Under the pieces are notes generated by a model, which saw only the letters and a list, made by a program, of their open reading frames with translations, did not search any database and was not told the DNA's origin. Below are positions 17,220 to 31,312 of a stretch of 63,148 nucleotides of DNA, in pieces (position 1 is the stretch's first letter; every line of letters starts with the position of its first letter). This DNA comes from Merdimmobilis hominis (lineage in GTDB: Bacteria; Bacillota; Clostridia; Oscillospirales; Ruminococcaceae), in contig NZ_LT629939.1 of NCBI RefSeq assembly GCF_900104615.1, forward strand, positions 2,115,519 to 2,178,666, read 5' to 3'. The translations under genes and the position numbers were made by a program.

Positions 17220-17848
17220 GCAAGACTACGGTATTGGGCTTGACCGGCCAGACCGGCGCGGGCAAAAGCACTGTCTCCGCCATCTTCTCCGAGCGCAAAA
17301 TCCCCATTGTGGACGCCGACCAGGTGGCCAGGGATGTGGTGGATAACGGCAAGCAGTGCCTGGCCGATCTGTGTTTGGCCTTCACCATTGACATATTAAA
17401 CGGGGACGGCACCTTGAACCGGCAGAAGTTTGCCGACCTTGTGTTTGGCGACAAAGCCAAGCTGAAAAAACTCAATTCGATTATTTTCCCCTACATTATC
17501 GAGGAGATTGGGGATACAATAAAACAATACCGCGAGGCCGGGGAGCCTTTGGTGGTACTGGATGCCCCCACCCTGTTCGAAAGCGGGGCGGACCGGTTCT
17601 GTGATCTGGTGGTCTCGGTGATCGCGCCGGAGAATGAGCGCCTCAACCGGATCATCGTCCGGGATAGGATCAGCGACACCCAGGCCAGAACGCGGATGAA
17701 AGCCCAGCACAACGATGCGTTTTACACCTCCCGCTCCAAGTATGTCATCGTCAACGACGGGGACTTGGACACTTTGCGGGAAAAGACGCTGGATGTACTG
17801 GATCATGTCCGGGTGGATGGCATCGACCTCCACCCGGCCGAGGAATAA
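17216..17848 (+). CDS. coaE: Dephospho-CoA kinase
   Basis: Catalyses the last step of coenzyme A synthesis, phosphorylating the 3' ribose hydroxyl of dephospho-CoA. The 210-residue protein has the P-loop GQTGAGKST (about residues 10-18), the conserved DADQVARDVV, LDAPTLFESG and the lid RDRISDTQARTRM. It starts at the ATG overlapping the tsaC stop. A lytic transglycosylase gene follows after 14 bp. Confidence 0.96.
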   Translation: MSKTTVLGLTGQTGAGKSTVSAIFSERKIPIVDADQVARDVVDNGKQCLADLCLAFTIDILNGDGTLNRQKFADLVFGDKAKLKKLNSIIFPYIIEEIGDTIKQYREAGEPLVVLDAPTLFESGADRFCDLVVSVIAPENERLNRIIVRDRISDTQARTRMKAQHNDAFYTSRSKYVIVNDGDLDTLREKTLDVLDHVRVDGIDLHPAEE

Positions 17849-17862
17849 CCGGAGGAATGCCC

Positions 17863-18444
17863 ATGAACCACCGTACAGGGGGGAAGCTGTCCCTGGCGCT
17901 GTTGGCGGTTTGCACCCTTCTCCTGTTGGGGGCGATGGCCCAGGCGTTGGGTTTTTACCACCGGATGGCCTATCCCTTGGAGTACCAGGCCCTGATTGAG
18001 GCCGCCGCGGCCCAATACGACCTGCCGCCGGAACTCCTCTACGCGGTGACCCGCACCGAGAGTAGCTTCAACCCCCAAGTGGAATCCAGCGTGGGAGCCC
18101 GGGGGCTGATGCAGATCACCCGGGACACCGCCGATTGGGCAGAGTTCCGCAAGGGGACCGGCCAGGATTTGGACGTTGCCTATGACCGGCTGTTTGAGCC
18201 GGAGGCCAATATCCAATGCGGCGCCTTTATCCTGCGCCTATTGATTGACGAATTCGGGACGGTGGACAACGCTCTGGCCGCCTACCATGCAGGCTGGGGA
18301 AATGTCAAAAAGTGGCTGGCCGACGAGGAGCACTCCTCCGACGGGGTCAACCTGTCAAGTATCCCCTTTGGGGACACCGCCCGCTATGTAAAAAAGGTCA
18401 ATGAGACCTCCCGCATCTACCGGGAGCTGTACCAATTTGAATAG
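17863..18444 (+). CDS. Lytic transglycosylase (SLT domain), membrane anchored
   Basis: This 193-residue protein has one N-terminal transmembrane segment (LSLALLAVCTLLLLGAMAQA) and then an SLT fold. Motifs are LLYAVTRTESSFNP (catalytic Glu), SSVGARGLMQITRDTADW and ALAAYHAGWGNVKKWL. It should cleave glycan strands of peptidoglycan outside the membrane. GGAGG (17851-17855) lies 7 bp before ATG 17863; ATG 17857 is too close to it. The coaE-SLT pairing is often seen in clostridial genomes. Confidence 0.94.
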   Translation: MNHRTGGKLSLALLAVCTLLLLGAMAQALGFYHRMAYPLEYQALIEAAAAQYDLPPELLYAVTRTESSFNPQVESSVGARGLMQITRDTADWAEFRKGTGQDLDVAYDRLFEPEANIQCGAFILRLLIDEFGTVDNALAAYHAGWGNVKKWLADEEHSSDGVNLSSIPFGDTARYVKKVNETSRIYRELYQFE

Positions 18445-18461
18445 AAAGGATGGGCCCTGTT

Positions 18462-19865
18462 ATGAGCGAAGAGAAAACCCGGGGCGAACTGCTGAAAAAG
18501 GAACTGTTTTTGGAGAGAAAACACGCCGGTGAGCAGTTTTCCGAGAAACAGATGGAGCTGGCCGACCAGTTCTGCGAGGACTACAAAACCTTTTTGGATG
18601 AGAGCAAAACCGAGCGGGAAGCGGTGGCCTCTGCCGTCGCCATCCTGGAAAAAGAGGGGTACACCCCCTTTGACCCCAGCCGCAAGTATGAGGCGGGGGA
18701 GAAACTCTATTACAACAACCGGGGCAAAGCCCTGATTTTTGCCACCATGGGCCGCAAGCCCTTGGCCGAAGGGGTCAAGATCCTGGTGAGCCACATCGAC
18801 TCCCCCCGCCTGGATTTAAAACCCAACCCCCTCTATGAGGACAAGGAGATCGCCCTCTTTAAAACCCATTACTACGGCGGCATCAAAAAATACCAGTGGA
18901 CCGCTATCCCCCTGGCCCTCCACGGGGTGATCGCCCTAAAAAATGGGGAGACTATCATAGTGAAGATCGGCGACAACGAGGAGGAGCCGGTGTTCTGTGT
19001 CACCGACCTGCTTCCCCATCTGAGCAAGGACCAGAACTCCCGCCCCCTCAAAGACGGCATCAAAGGGGAGGAGCTCAACGTGCTGGTGGGCTCCCTGCCT
19101 TTCAAAGACGACAAGGTCAGCCAGAAGGTGAAGTTGAACATCCTCAATCTGCTCCATGAGAAGTACGGCATTGTGGAGGAGGACTTCCTCTCCGCCGACC
19201 TGACTATGGTCCCCTCTTTCCGCGCCCGTGATATCGGCTTTGACCGCAGCATGATTGGCGCATATGGCCACGATGACAAGGTTTGCGCCTACACCTCTAT
19301 GCGGGCGGCCCTGGAGGTCCAAGACCCCGCTTACACAGTGGTCACCGTCTTCGCCGACCGGGAGGAGATCGGCTCCATGGGCAACACCGGCCTCAACTCC
19401 GATTTTGTCCGCTTCTTCATCGAGGATTTGGCTGCGCCCCACGGCATCGCCGGGCGGACGGTGCTCTCCCGCTCCAAATGCCTCTCCGCCGATGTCAATG
19501 CGGCCTTTGACCCCACCTTCCCCGATGCAGTGGAGAAGAACAACATCGCTTACATGAACCACGGGGTGGTAATCACCAAATACACTGGCGCTGGCGGAAA
19601 ATCCGGCACCAGTGAAGCCCCCGCCGAGTTTATGGCGGAGGTCCGCAAGGCTTTGGATGACGCCGGAGTGGTCTGGCAGACCGGCGAGCTGGGCAAGGTG
19701 GACCAGGGCGGCGGCGGCACCGTGGCCCAATATGTGGCCCATATGAATGTGGAAGTGGTGGATGTGGGCGTCCCCATGCTGTCGATGCACGCCCCCTTTG
19801 AACTGGTGGCCAAAACCGATGTGTATGAAACCTACCGGGCGTTTCTGGCCTACATCAGCTTATAA
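18462..19865 (+). CDS. M18 family aminopeptidase
   Basis: This zinc aminopeptidase of the M18 (aspartyl aminopeptidase) family is 467 residues long. Metal ligands and catalytic residues lie in ILVSHIDSPRLDLK, YGHDDKVCAY, FADREEIGSMG and near the C-terminus in VGVPMLSMHAPFE. It removes N-terminal residues from peptides, usually as a large tetrahedral dodecamer in relatives. ATG 18462 is preferred over ATG 18450, which abuts GAAAGGA. It ends at a strong terminator. Confidence 0.95.
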   Translation: MSEEKTRGELLKKELFLERKHAGEQFSEKQMELADQFCEDYKTFLDESKTEREAVASAVAILEKEGYTPFDPSRKYEAGEKLYYNNRGKALIFATMGRKPLAEGVKILVSHIDSPRLDLKPNPLYEDKEIALFKTHYYGGIKKYQWTAIPLALHGVIALKNGETIIVKIGDNEEEPVFCVTDLLPHLSKDQNSRPLKDGIKGEELNVLVGSLPFKDDKVSQKVKLNILNLLHEKYGIVEEDFLSADLTMVPSFRARDIGFDRSMIGAYGHDDKVCAYTSMRAALEVQDPAYTVVTVFADREEIGSMGNTGLNSDFVRFFIEDLAAPHGIAGRTVLSRSKCLSADVNAAFDPTFPDAVEKNNIAYMNHGVVITKYTGAGGKSGTSEAPAEFMAEVRKALDDAGVVWQTGELGKVDQGGGGTVAQYVAHMNVEVVDVGVPMLSMHAPFELVAKTDVYETYRAFLAYISL

Positions 19866-19872
19866 ACCCGAT

Positions 19873-19911
19873 AAAAAGCGCTGGGATGTTGTATTCCCGG
19901 CGCTTTTTTGC
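19873..19911 (+). terminator. Terminator after the M18 aminopeptidase gene
   Basis: AAAAGCGCtGGGA / TTCCCGGCGCTTTTTT with a T6 tail. Confidence 0.9.
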
Positions 19912-20014
19912 TGGGCTGCGGTAAAAACTGAAATATTTGGCTGTCAAGGTGCGCATGAATGGGGAGGTCTTGTCCCATCCTTAGCATAGGGGGGAGCCTC
20001 CGTCTTTTCCGGTA

Positions 20015-20045
20015 CAAAAAAAACGGAGGCCGAAGCCTCCGTTTC
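20015..20045 (-). terminator. Minus-strand terminator upstream of rpoB
   Basis: Perfect stem AACGGAGGC / GCCTCCGTT with a four-base loop; eight A residues at its left give a T8 tail on the minus strand, while the + strand side has only TTT. The right arm GCCTCCGT also occurs upstream at 19996-20003. Confidence 0.8.
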
Positions 20046-20321
20046 AGATGATAACTGATTGTCTCCAGCAAAGGGAATCCCCGGCCAGTTTTGTCCGCCG
20101 AAATTACATAAAAAGGCGCCATTTCAAGGATACTCAAGGCGTTTCGCATGGGAGAAGGGAATGGGGAACCTCCCAAAAGGGGGAGGGAAGCGGGCCGGGC
20201 AATGGGGGAATTCCCCGTGCGGGTGTTTGGGCAACCCTACAAAAATGCAACGGGAAATGGAAATTTCAGTTAGATGCACAAAAATGCGAAAAAAAATACA
20301 CCGTTTCCTACAAAAAAGTAG

Positions 20322-20350
20322 TTGACAGATGCACTTTAGTGTTATATAAT
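20322..20350 (+). promoter_or_regulatory. rpoBC promoter
   Basis: TTGACA (20322-20327), exactly 17 bp, TATAAT (20345-20350): a full consensus match. It leaves a leader of about 155 nt before rpoB. Confidence 0.9.
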
Positions 20351-20394
20351 ATTATACTGTATCAAAATGGCTATTTATACCTCTTTTGAGAAGT

Positions 20395-20423
20395 ATTATA
20401 GCACATGGAAATCAAGATGGCAA
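20395..20423 (-). promoter_or_regulatory. Minus-strand promoter inside the rpoB leader
   Basis: On the minus strand TTGCCA (20423-20418), 17 bp, TATAAT (20400-20395). It would drive the candidate RNA toward 20015. The region is AT-rich, so a chance match is possible. Confidence 0.45.
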
Positions 20424-20511
20424 TAGGTTTTTGCAGATTCAACGAAGCGAATCGCAATTCGCTTGTTGCAATTGCACAAGCGCATAGAGATAGAATGGAG
20501 TGAGTGAGCCT

Positions 20512-23500
20512 ATGGTAAATGTCAAGCCTGTACAGCTGGGTAAAAATGTCCGGATGAGTTTCGCTCGGATCAACGAAGTCCTGGACATGCCAAACCTGAT
20601 CGAGGTGCAGAAGAATTCCTACAAATGGTTCCTGGAAGAGGGATTGAAGGAAGTCTTCCACGATGTCTCTGCGATCACCGACTACCAAGGCAACCTGGTT
20701 CTTGACTTTATTGACTACCGCCTGGACGATACCCCTAAGTATTCCATCGCCGAGTGCAAGGAGCGGGATACCACCTATGCCGCCCCCTTGCGGGTCCGCG
20801 CCAGCCTCTTGAATAAAGAGACCGGCGAGGTCAAAGAGCAGGATATTTTTATGGGGGATTTCCCCCTGATGACCGACAGCGGCACCTTTATCATCAACGG
20901 CGCCGAGCGGGTCATCGTCTCCCAGTTGGTCCGTTCCCCTGGCGTTTACTACTCCTCCACCAGAGATAAGGCGGGCAAAGAGCTGTTTGCCGCCACCGTC
21001 ATCCCCAACCGCGGCGCGTGGCTGGAATATGAGACCGATTCCAACGATGTGTTCTATGTGCGCATCGATAAGAACCGCAAACTGCCGGTGACCACCTTTA
21101 TCCGCGCCCTGGGCCTTGGCACCAACGACGAGATTGTCAACTTCTTCGGCGAGGACGCCATGCTCCGCGCCACCCTGGACAAGGACAGCACCAAGAACAC
21201 CGAGGAAGCCCTTCTGGAGGTCTACCGCAAGCTTCGCCCCGGCGAACCCCCAACGGTGGAGAGCGCCCAGTCCCATCTGGATGCCCTCTTCTTTGATGCG
21301 CGCCGGTATGACCTCTCCCGGGTGGGCCGGTACAAATACAACAAAAAATTGGCCATCAGCCTGCGCATCAGCGGCAGGGAACTGGCCGAGCCAGTCGCCA
21401 ACCCCCTGACCGGGGAGCTGATGGCGGACAAAGGGGAAATCCTCACCCGGGAAAAAGCCCACGAGATCGAGCGCGCCGGCGTGGACACCGTCTACCTGCA
21501 GGTGCGGGACAGTGTCGTTAAGGTTATTTCCAACGGCATGGTGGATATTCGGGATTTTGTGGATTTTGATTGTGCCGAGCTGGGCATTAATGAGAAAGTC
21601 CGCTTCTCGGTGCTCTGCCAGATCCTGGAGGAGAATGAGGACGAGGAGTCCCAGAAGGAAGCCATCCGCCAGCGGATGGACGACCTGATCCCCAAACACA
21701 TCATCAAAGACGACATCTTTGCCACCATCAACTACCTGCTCAACCTGAATTTTGAGGTGGGCACCAAAGACGATATCGACCACCTGGGCAACCGCCGCAT
21801 CCGTTCGGTGGGCGAGCTGCTGCAAAACCAGTTCCGCATCGGCTTCTCCCGCATGGAGCGGGTCGTCCGGGAGCGGATGGCCACCCAGTCCCAGGATATG
21901 GAATCCATCACCCCTCAGGCGCTGATCAACATCCGCCCGGTGGTGGCCGCCATCAAGGAGTTCTTTGGCTCCTCGCCCCTGTCCCAGTTCATGGACCAGA
22001 ACAACCCCCTGGCTGAGTTGACCCATAAACGGCGCCTTTCCGCCCTGGGCCCCGGCGGTCTGTCCCGTGACCGCGCCGGATTTGAGGTCCGTGACGTCCA
22101 CTACAGCCACTACGGCCGCATGTGCCCCATCGAGACCCCTGAGGGCCCCAACATCGGCTTGATCTCCTACCTGGCTTCCTTTGCCCGGATCAATGAGTAC
22201 GGGTTCATCGAGGCCCCTTACCGCCGTGTTGACAAAGAGACCGGCGTTGTCCTGGACGAGGTGGTCTACATGACCGCCGACGTGGAGGATGAATACATCG
22301 TGGCCCAGGCAAACGAACCCCTCACCGAGGATATGAAGTTTGCCCGGCCTAAGGTCACCGCCCGCTTCCGCGACGCGGTCATCGAGATTGAGAACAACAA
22401 AGTTGATTTTATGGACGTCTCCCCCAAGATGGTGGTTTCGGTGGCTACGGCCATGATCCCCTTCCTGGAAAACGACGACGCCAACCGCGCCCTGATGGGC
22501 GCCAACATGCAGCGGCAGGCTGTGCCGCTGCTGGTCACCGAATCCCCCATCGTGGGCACCGGCATGGAGTACAAGGCCGCCGTTGACTCCGGCGTCTGCG
22601 TGCTGGCCAAAGCCGACGGTGTGGTGGAGCGGGTTTCCGCCACCGACATTGTGGTCCGCCAGGACGACGGGTTTGTGGAGACCTACCACTTGATTAAATT
22701 TATGCGCTCCAACCAGGGAACGTGCGTCAACCAGCGCCCCATCGTGGAAAAAGGGGAGCGGGTGACCAAGGGGATGGTCATCGCCGACGGCCCCGCCACC
22801 TCCAACGGTGAGATCGCACTGGGCAAAAACGCCCTCATCGGTTTCATGACCTGGGAAGGCTACAACTACGAGGACGCCGTCCTGCTCAACGAGCGGATGG
22901 TCCGGGATGATGTGTACACCTCCATCCACATTGAGGAGTATGAAATTGAAGCCCGTGACACCAAGCTTGGGCCGGAGGAGATCACCCGCGACATTCCCAA
23001 CGTGGGCGAGGATGTCCTCAAAGAGCTGGATGAGCGAGGCATTATCCGGGTGGGCGCCGAGGTCCGTGCCGGCGACATCCTGGTGGGCAAGGTGACCCCC
23101 AAGGGCGAGACCGAGCTCAACGCTGAGGAGCGCCTCCTGCGGGCCATCTTTGGTGAGAAGGCCAGGGAAGTCCGCGACACCTCCCTGCGTGTCCCTCACG
23201 GCGAATACGGCATCATTGTGGATGTCAAAGTCTTTACCCGGGAAAACAGCGATGAGCTCTCTCCCGGCGTCAATATGGTGGTCCGCTGCTATATCGCCCA
23301 GAAGAGAAAGATCTCGGTGGGTGACAAGATGGCAGGCCGCCACGGCAACAAGGGTGTTGTCTCCCGGATTCTGCCCCAGGAGGATATGCCTTATCTGCCC
23401 GATGGACGTCCTCTTGACATCGTCCTGAACCCCCTGGGCGTACCTTCTCGTATGAACATCGGCCAGGTGCTGGAGGTCCATCTGGGCCGCGCCGCCGCCG

Positions 23501-24243
23501 CTCTTGGCTGGAAGATCATGACTCCGGTGTTCGACGGCGCCCATGAGGAAGATATCCGCGATGCCCTGCGGGAAGCTGGCCTGAGGGAGGACGGCAAGAC
23601 TGTCCTGTACGATGGCCGCACCGGCGAGCCCTTTGACAACCCGGTTACCGTGGGCTACATGTACTACCTGAAACTCCATCACCTGGTTGACGATAAGATC
23701 CACGCCCGTTCCACCGGCCCCTACTCTTTGGTCACCCAGCAGCCTCTGGGTGGTAAAGCCCAGTTCGGCGGCCAGAGATTCGGTGAGATGGAGGTCTGGG
23801 CCCTGGAGGCCTACGGCGCCGCTTATACCCTTCAGGAGATCATGACCGTCAAGTCGGATGACGTGGTGGGCCGCGTCAAGACCTTTGAATCCATTGTCAA
23901 AGGCCGCAACGTGCCCAAGCCCGGCATCCCCGAATCCTTCAAGGTGCTGATCAGCGAGCTCCAGTCCCTGGCCTTGGACGTCAAGGTCCTGGATAAGGAG
24001 GGCGAGGAGATCGACCTGCGCCAGAACTTTGATGAGGATGAGGATATGGGCCTGCCCCACGGCGACGAGGATTTGTTTGAATCTACCAACGTGGAGGTAG
24101 AGGGCGAGCTCAACGAAGGCTTTGCCATTGAAACCCCGGATCTGGATGATCTGGAAGAGCCGGAGACCCTGGACCCCGACCTGTTCGAGGGCTTTGACGA
24201 CGATCTTGGGCTGGATGACGATCTGTCTGATGATAAATTCTAA
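20512..24243 (+). CDS. rpoB: DNA-directed RNA polymerase subunit beta
   Basis: The catalytic beta subunit of RNA polymerase is about 1243 residues long and typical of Clostridia. The rifampicin region carries [17 protein letters not shown] and [13 protein letters not shown], then [19 protein letters not shown]. The lysine-rich [12 protein letters not shown] motif near the active site is intact. The C-terminus is long and acidic (runs of Asp/Glu after residue about 1170). ATG 20512 is chosen; GTG 20500 is in frame and possible, and GGAG overlaps it. The usual upstream rplJ-rplL genes are absent here, and the gene has its own consensus promoter. Confidence 0.98.
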   Translation: MVNVKPVQLGKNVRMSFARINEVLDMPNLIEVQKNSYKWFLEEGLKEVFHDVSAITDYQGNLVLDFIDYRLDDTPKYSIAECKERDTTYAAPLRVRASLLNKETGEVKEQDIFMGDFPLMTDSGTFIINGAERVIVSQLVRSPGVYYSSTRDKAGKELFAATVIPNRGAWLEYETDSNDVFYVRIDKNRKLPVTTFIRALGLGTNDEIVNFFGEDAMLRATLDKDSTKNTEEALLEVYRKLRPGEPPTVESAQSHLDALFFDARRYDLSRVGRYKYNKKLAISLRISGRELAEPVANPLTGELMADKGEILTREKAHEIERAGVDTVYLQVRDSVVKVISNGMVDIRDFVDFDCAELGINEKVRFSVLCQILEENEDEESQKEAIRQRMDDLIPKHIIKDDIFATINYLLNLNFEVGTKDDIDHLGNRRIRSVGELLQNQFRIGFSRMERVVRERMATQSQDMESITPQALINIRPVVAAIKEFFGSSPLSQFMDQNNPLAELTHKRRLSALGPGGLSRDRAGFEVRDVHYSHYGRMCPIETPEGPNIGLISYLASFARINEYGFIEAPYRRVDKETGVVLDEVVYMTADVEDEYIVAQANEPLTEDMKFARPKVTARFRDAVIEIENNKVDFMDVSPKMVVSVATAMIPFLENDDANRALMGANMQRQAVPLLVTESPIVGTGMEYKAAVDSGVCVLAKADGVVERVSATDIVVRQDDGFVETYHLIKFMRSNQGTCVNQRPIVEKGERVTKGMVIADGPATSNGEIALGKNALIGFMTWEGYNYEDAVLLNERMVRDDVYTSIHIEEYEIEARDTKLGPEEITRDIPNVGEDVLKELDERGIIRVGAEVRAGDILVGKVTPKGETELNAEERLLRAIFGEKAREVRDTSLRVPHGEYGIIVDVKVFTRENSDELSPGVNMVVRCYIAQKRKISVGDKMAGRHGNKGVVSRILPQEDMPYLPDGRPLDIVLNPLGVPSRMNIGQVLEVHLGRAAAALGWKIMTPVFDGAHEEDIRDALREAGLREDGKTVLYDGRTGEPFDNPVTVGYMYYLKLHHLVDDKIHARSTGPYSLVTQQPLGGKAQFGGQRFGEMEVWALEAYGAAYTLQEIMTVKSDDVVGRVKTFESIVKGRNVPKPGIPESFKVLISELQSLALDVKVLDKEGEEIDLRQNFDEDEDMGLPHGDEDLFESTNVEVEGELNEGFAIETPDLDDLEEPETLDPDLFEGFDDDLGLDDDLSDDKF

Positions 24244-24260
24244 AAGGAGGGGTCGTGTAT

Positions 24261-27809
<3,549 letters not shown>

Positions 27810-27864
27810 GCGAAATTTACCAAAGAAAATCAGTATTTTAACCAAAAGATAGGGCGATTCCCTG

Positions 27865-27894
27865 TTGACAAGCACTGCTGCACAATGGTAGAAT
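27865..27894 (+). promoter_or_regulatory. Promoter of the str operon (rpsL-rpsG-fusA)
   Basis: TTGACA (27865-27870), 18-bp spacer, TAGAAT (27889-27894), about 100 bp before rpsL. Confidence 0.8.
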
Positions 27895-27926
27895 AGCAGG
27901 GTGAGAGTGCTCATATCTGGTCAAGC

Positions 27927-27959
27927 GCGGCCATGGGCAATCTGTCCATGGCCGCTTTT
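27927..27959 (+). terminator. Leader terminator/attenuator upstream of rpsL
   Basis: Perfect 10-bp stem GCGGCCATGG / CCATGGCCGC with a 9-base loop and TTTT, between the str promoter and rpsL. It lies about 25 nt into the predicted transcript. It may attenuate the str operon or end read-through from rpoC. Confidence 0.7.
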
Positions 27960-27991
27960 GATATATATTACAGATGCAAGGAGGTGCAAAT

Positions 27992-28417
27992 ATGCCAACC
28001 TTTAACCAATTGGTCCGCAAAGGCAGAGAGGTTATCGAGAAGAAATCCACCGCTCCCGCTCTTCTGAGAGGATGGAACTCCAAAAAGAGAGTTGCCATTG
28101 AGCAGAATTCTCCTCAAAAGAGAGGCGTTTGTACAGCAATCAGAACACAGACACCTAAGAAGCCCAACTCCGCTCTTCGTAAAGTTGCAAGAGTTAAACT
28201 GACCAACGGCATCGAGGCTACCGCTTACATTCCTGGTATCGGCCACAACCTGCAGGAACACAGCGTGGTGCTGATCCGTGGCGGCCGTGTAAAGGACCTT
28301 CCCGGTGTGCGTTACCACATCATCCGTGGTACTCTGGATGCGCAGGGCGTAGCCAAGAGAATGCAGGCCAGATCCAAATACGGCGCCAAACGTCCAAAGG
28401 CTGGTGCCAAGAAGTAA
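27992..28417 (+). CDS. rpsL: 30S ribosomal protein S12
   Basis: S12 of 141 residues, starting [13 protein letters not shown]. The streptomycin-related loops [19 protein letters not shown] and [13 protein letters not shown] are intact, and the lysine (KKPNSA) and GRVKDLPG residues look wild type. AAGGAGG precedes ATG 27992 by seven bases. First gene of the str operon. Confidence 0.98.
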   Translation: MPTFNQLVRKGREVIEKKSTAPALLRGWNSKKRVAIEQNSPQKRGVCTAIRTQTPKKPNSALRKVARVKLTNGIEATAYIPGIGHNLQEHSVVLIRGGRVKDLPGVRYHIIRGTLDAQGVAKRMQARSKYGAKRPKAGAKK

Positions 28418-28449
28418 TAAAACCTCGTATTAGATGAATAAAGTCATCT

Positions 28450-28494
28450 GCCGCAAGGCATTTTATGAATATAAAATGGCCTTTTTGCGGTGCA
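28450..28494 (+). terminator. Hairpin with T-run between rpsL and rpsG
   Basis: Nested inverted repeat: CCGCAA / TTGCGG outside and GGC-ATTTTAT / ATAAAAT-GGCC inside a GAAT loop, with TTTTT in the 3' arm. It could be a partial terminator or the site where S7 binds its own mRNA. Confidence 0.5.
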
Positions 28495-28553
28495 ACGGGA
28501 GTTTTGTCGCTTTCGAGTACCTATGATATCATTCTATGAAGGAGGGAAGCGAA

Positions 28554-29024
28554 GTGCCAAGAAGAGGTCAAACAGCAAAACGTGATGTTTTGCCAGATCC
28601 ACTGTACAATTCCAAAATGGTGACCCGCCTGATCAACAACATCATGTATGATGGCAAAAAAGGCGTCGCCCAGAAGATTGTATACGGTGCATTCGACATT
28701 GTCCGTGAAAAAACAGGAAAAGAGCCCCTGGAAGCTTTCGAGCAGGCTCTTGAAAACATCATGCCCGTGCTGGAGGTAAAAGCCCGCCGTGTCGGCGGCG
28801 CCACCTACCAGGTTCCCATGGAGGTGCGTCCTGAGAGAAGACAGACCCTGGGTCTGCGCTGGCTCACCACCTACTCCAGAAGCCGTTCTGAGAGAACCAT
28901 GAGAGAAAGACTTGCCGGCGAGATTATGGACGCTCTGAACGGAGCGGGCGGCGCCTGCAAGAAGCGTGACGACACCCACAAGATGGCTGAGGCCAACAAG
29001 GCTTTTGCTCACTACAGATGGTAG
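28554..29024 (+). CDS. rpsG: 30S ribosomal protein S7
   Basis: S7 of 156 residues, starting [18 protein letters not shown]. It contains the RNA-binding [20 protein letters not shown] and the conserved [17 protein letters not shown] helix. It organises the 3' domain of 16S rRNA. GTG 28554 is the start, since GGAGGG lies 10 bases upstream and homology begins at Pro2; the ATG at 28536 would put the ribosome binding site inside the gene. Second gene of the str operon. Confidence 0.98.
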   Translation: MPRRGQTAKRDVLPDPLYNSKMVTRLINNIMYDGKKGVAQKIVYGAFDIVREKTGKEPLEAFEQALENIMPVLEVKARRVGGATYQVPMEVRPERRQTLGLRWLTTYSRSRSERTMRERLAGEIMDALNGAGGACKKRDDTHKMAEANKAFAHYRW

Positions 29025-29055
29025 TCGTATCCCGCTAATAGCAATTGCTTTATGG

Positions 29056-29087
29056 TATGCTGCCTCATGGACCCATGGGGCAGCATA
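29056..29087 (+). promoter_or_regulatory. Hairpin between rpsG and fusA
   Basis: TATGCTGCC / GGCAGCATA stem enclosing a second ATGG-CCAT arm, with no T-run. It is more likely an mRNA processing, stability or protein-binding element than a terminator. Confidence 0.5.
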
Positions 29088-29122
29088 TCGTAAAATTGAG
29101 TCGAGATTTTAAGGAGGACTAT

Positions 29123-31204
29123 ATGCCAAGAGATGTCTCTTTGGAAATGACACGTAACATCGGCATAATGGCCCACATTGACGCTGGTAAAACCACCACC
29201 ACTGAGCGCATCCTGTATTACACAGGCATCAATCACAAGATTGGTGAGACCCACGACGGCAGCGCGACCATGGACTGGATGGTTCAGGAGCAGGAGAGAG
29301 GTATTACCATCACTTCCGCTGCTACCACCGCCTACTGGAATGGCCACCGCATTAATATCATCGACACCCCCGGTCACGTTGACTTTACCGTAGAGGTTGA
29401 GCGTTCTCTTCGAGTACTCGATGGTTCTGTAACAGTTTTCTGTGCCAAGGGTGGCGTTGAGCCCCAGTCTGAAACCGTATGGCGTCAGGCAGATAAATAT
29501 CAGGTTCCCAGAATGGCCTATGTCAACAAGATGGACATTATGGGCGCTGATTTTTACAACGTAATTAAAATGATGAAGGCCCGGCTGAAATGCAACGCTG
29601 TCCCGATCCAGCTGCCCATCGGCTCGGAGCAGTTCTTCAAAGGCATCATCGACCTGGTGGAGATGAAAGCCTATGTGTACTACGATGACCTGGGCAAGGA
29701 TATCCGTGTGGAAGAGATCCCCGAGGATATGCTGGAGCAGGCCAACGAGTACCGCGCTGCTATGATCGAAGCCGCTGCTGAGCAGGATGAAGAGTGCATG
29801 ATGAAATACCTGGAGGGTGAGGAACTCACCGTCGAGGAGATCAAAGCCTGTATCCGCAAAGGCACCCTGGCCAACACCATGGTCCCCGTTTGCTGCGGCA
29901 CTTCTTACCGCAACAAGGGCGTTCAGAAACTGCTGGATGCCATTATCGACTACATGCCTTCTCCCACCGACATTCCCGCCATCAAGGGCGTGAACCCCGA
30001 AACCGGTGAAGAGGAAGAGCGCCACGCTTCCGACAAAGAGCCCTTCTCCGCTCTGGCGTTTAAGATCGCAACCGACCCCTATGTGGGCAAGCTGTGCTTC
30101 TTCCGTGTCTACTCCGGCACCATCAACGCCGGCGGCAGCGTGTACAACTCCACCAAGCAGAATCCTGAGAGAATGGGCCGTATTCTGCAGATGCATGCAA
30201 ACCACCGGAAGGATATTGAGGTTTGCTACGCAGGGGATATTTATGCCGCAGTTGGCCTGAAAAACACCACCACCGGCGACACCCTCTGCGATCCCAAATA
30301 CCCCATCATCCTGGAGTCCATGGAGTTCCCCGAGCCGGTTATTGACCTGGCTATCGAGCCCAAGACCAAAGCCGGCCAGGAGAAGATGGCCATCGGCCTG
30401 GCCAAACTGGCTGAGGAAGATCCCACCTTCCGGACCTACACCGACCAGGAGACTGGACAAACCATCATCGCCGGTATGGGCGAACTACATCTGGAAGTTA
30501 TCGTGGACCGTCTGCTCCGCGAGTTCAAGGTGGAAGCCAATGTGGGTAAACCCCAGGTTGCCTACAAAGAAACCATCCGCAAACTGGCCGACGTGGATCA
30601 CAAATACGCCCGTCAGTCCGGTGGTAAAGGCCAGTACGGCCATGTAAAAATCAAAGTCGAGCCCAACGAGTCCGGCAAGGGCTACGAGTTCGTCAACGCC
30701 ATCGTGGGCGGTGCTATCCCCAAAGAGTACATTGGCCCCATTGACCAAGGTATCCAGGGCGCTATGCAGGCCGGTGTTTTGGCTGGCTACCCGGTGGTTG
30801 ATGTCAAAGTCACCCTGTACGACGGCTCTTATCATGAGGTCGACTCCTCTGAGATGGCGTTTAAGATCTGTGCGTCCATGGCCTTTAAAGAGGCTTGCCG
30901 CAAGGCTGACCCCTGCATCCTAGAGCCCATCATGAAGGTGACGGTCAACGTCCCCGAGGATTACATGGGCGACGTCATCGGCGATCTCAACTCCCGCCGC
31001 GGCCAGATCCAGGGCATGGAAGCCGTGTTTGGCGCCCAGGAGATCCGTGCGTTCGTTCCTCTGTCTGAGATGTTTGGCTACTCCAATGACCTGCGTTCCA
31101 AGACCCAGGGCCGCGGCCAGTATGTCATGGAGCCTTCTCACTACATTGAAGTGCCCAAATCCATCGCAGAGAAAATCATCAGCACCCGCACCAAAAAAGA
31201 CTAA
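29123..31204 (+). CDS. fusA: Elongation factor G
   Basis: EF-G of 693 residues, the translocase GTPase. G1 [19 protein letters not shown], switch [16 protein letters not shown]3 DTPGHVDF and G4 NKMD are present, followed by domains II-V with the domain IV tip [10 protein letters not shown] and the [15 protein letters not shown] motif. TAAGGAGG sits just before ATG 29123; the frame extends 26 codons upstream through the hairpin without support. Third gene of the str operon; tuf follows with its own promoter. Confidence 0.98.
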   Translation: MPRDVSLEMTRNIGIMAHIDAGKTTTTERILYYTGINHKIGETHDGSATMDWMVQEQERGITITSAATTAYWNGHRINIIDTPGHVDFTVEVERSLRVLDGSVTVFCAKGGVEPQSETVWRQADKYQVPRMAYVNKMDIMGADFYNVIKMMKARLKCNAVPIQLPIGSEQFFKGIIDLVEMKAYVYYDDLGKDIRVEEIPEDMLEQANEYRAAMIEAAAEQDEECMMKYLEGEELTVEEIKACIRKGTLANTMVPVCCGTSYRNKGVQKLLDAIIDYMPSPTDIPAIKGVNPETGEEEERHASDKEPFSALAFKIATDPYVGKLCFFRVYSGTINAGGSVYNSTKQNPERMGRILQMHANHRKDIEVCYAGDIYAAVGLKNTTTGDTLCDPKYPIILESMEFPEPVIDLAIEPKTKAGQEKMAIGLAKLAEEDPTFRTYTDQETGQTIIAGMGELHLEVIVDRLLREFKVEANVGKPQVAYKETIRKLADVDHKYARQSGGKGQYGHVKIKVEPNESGKGYEFVNAIVGGAIPKEYIGPIDQGIQGAMQAGVLAGYPVVDVKVTLYDGSYHEVDSSEMAFKICASMAFKEACRKADPCILEPIMKVTVNVPEDYMGDVIGDLNSRRGQIQGMEAVFGAQEIRAFVPLSEMFGYSNDLRSKTQGRGQYVMEPSHYIEVPKSIAEKIISTRTKKD

Positions 31205-31219
31205 TTCTGTGTTTTGGGC

Positions 31220-31248
31220 TTGCTTTTTTAGCGCATACTTGCTACAAT
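31220..31248 (+). promoter_or_regulatory. tuf promoter
   Basis: TTGCTT (31220-31225), 17 bp, TACAAT (31243-31248) in the fusA-tuf gap. Confidence 0.65.
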
Positions 31249-31312
31249 ACAAATTGTAGTGCAATCCTGAAACGGAAGCTATTTTTTACCTGATATAAGG
31301 GAGGAAACATTC

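Larger units (their letters stand above)
20013..20388 (-). ncRNA. Candidate minus-strand non-coding RNA upstream of rpoB
   Basis: On the minus strand a promoter (TTGCCA 20423-20418, 17 bp, TATAAT 20400-20395) is followed about 345 bp later by a strong terminator (ACGGAGGC-CGAA loop region-GCCTCCGT then T8, 20042-20015). No convincing ORF lies between. The terminator has a proper T-run only on the minus strand, which implies a minus-strand transcript. I find no tmRNA, RNase P or SRP signature motifs. A long RNA overlapping the rpoB leader in antisense is possible. This is an inference from signals only. Confidence 0.35.

Noticed and set aside
19850-20176. Open frame of 108 codons on the minus strand
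   Set aside because: It crosses two terminators and has no ribosome binding site or recognisable pattern.
20013-20400. tmRNA, RNase P or SRP RNA on the minus strand upstream of rpoB
   Set aside because: None of their diagnostic core sequences can be found; only the promoter and terminator remain.
20371-24060. Very long open frame on the minus strand across rpoB (1229 codons)
   Set aside because: It is antisense to rpoB, has no ribosome binding site and shows no family motifs; GC-rich third positions keep antisense frames open. The same applies to 24372-27776 across rpoC and 8992-10908 across the esterase and rarA.
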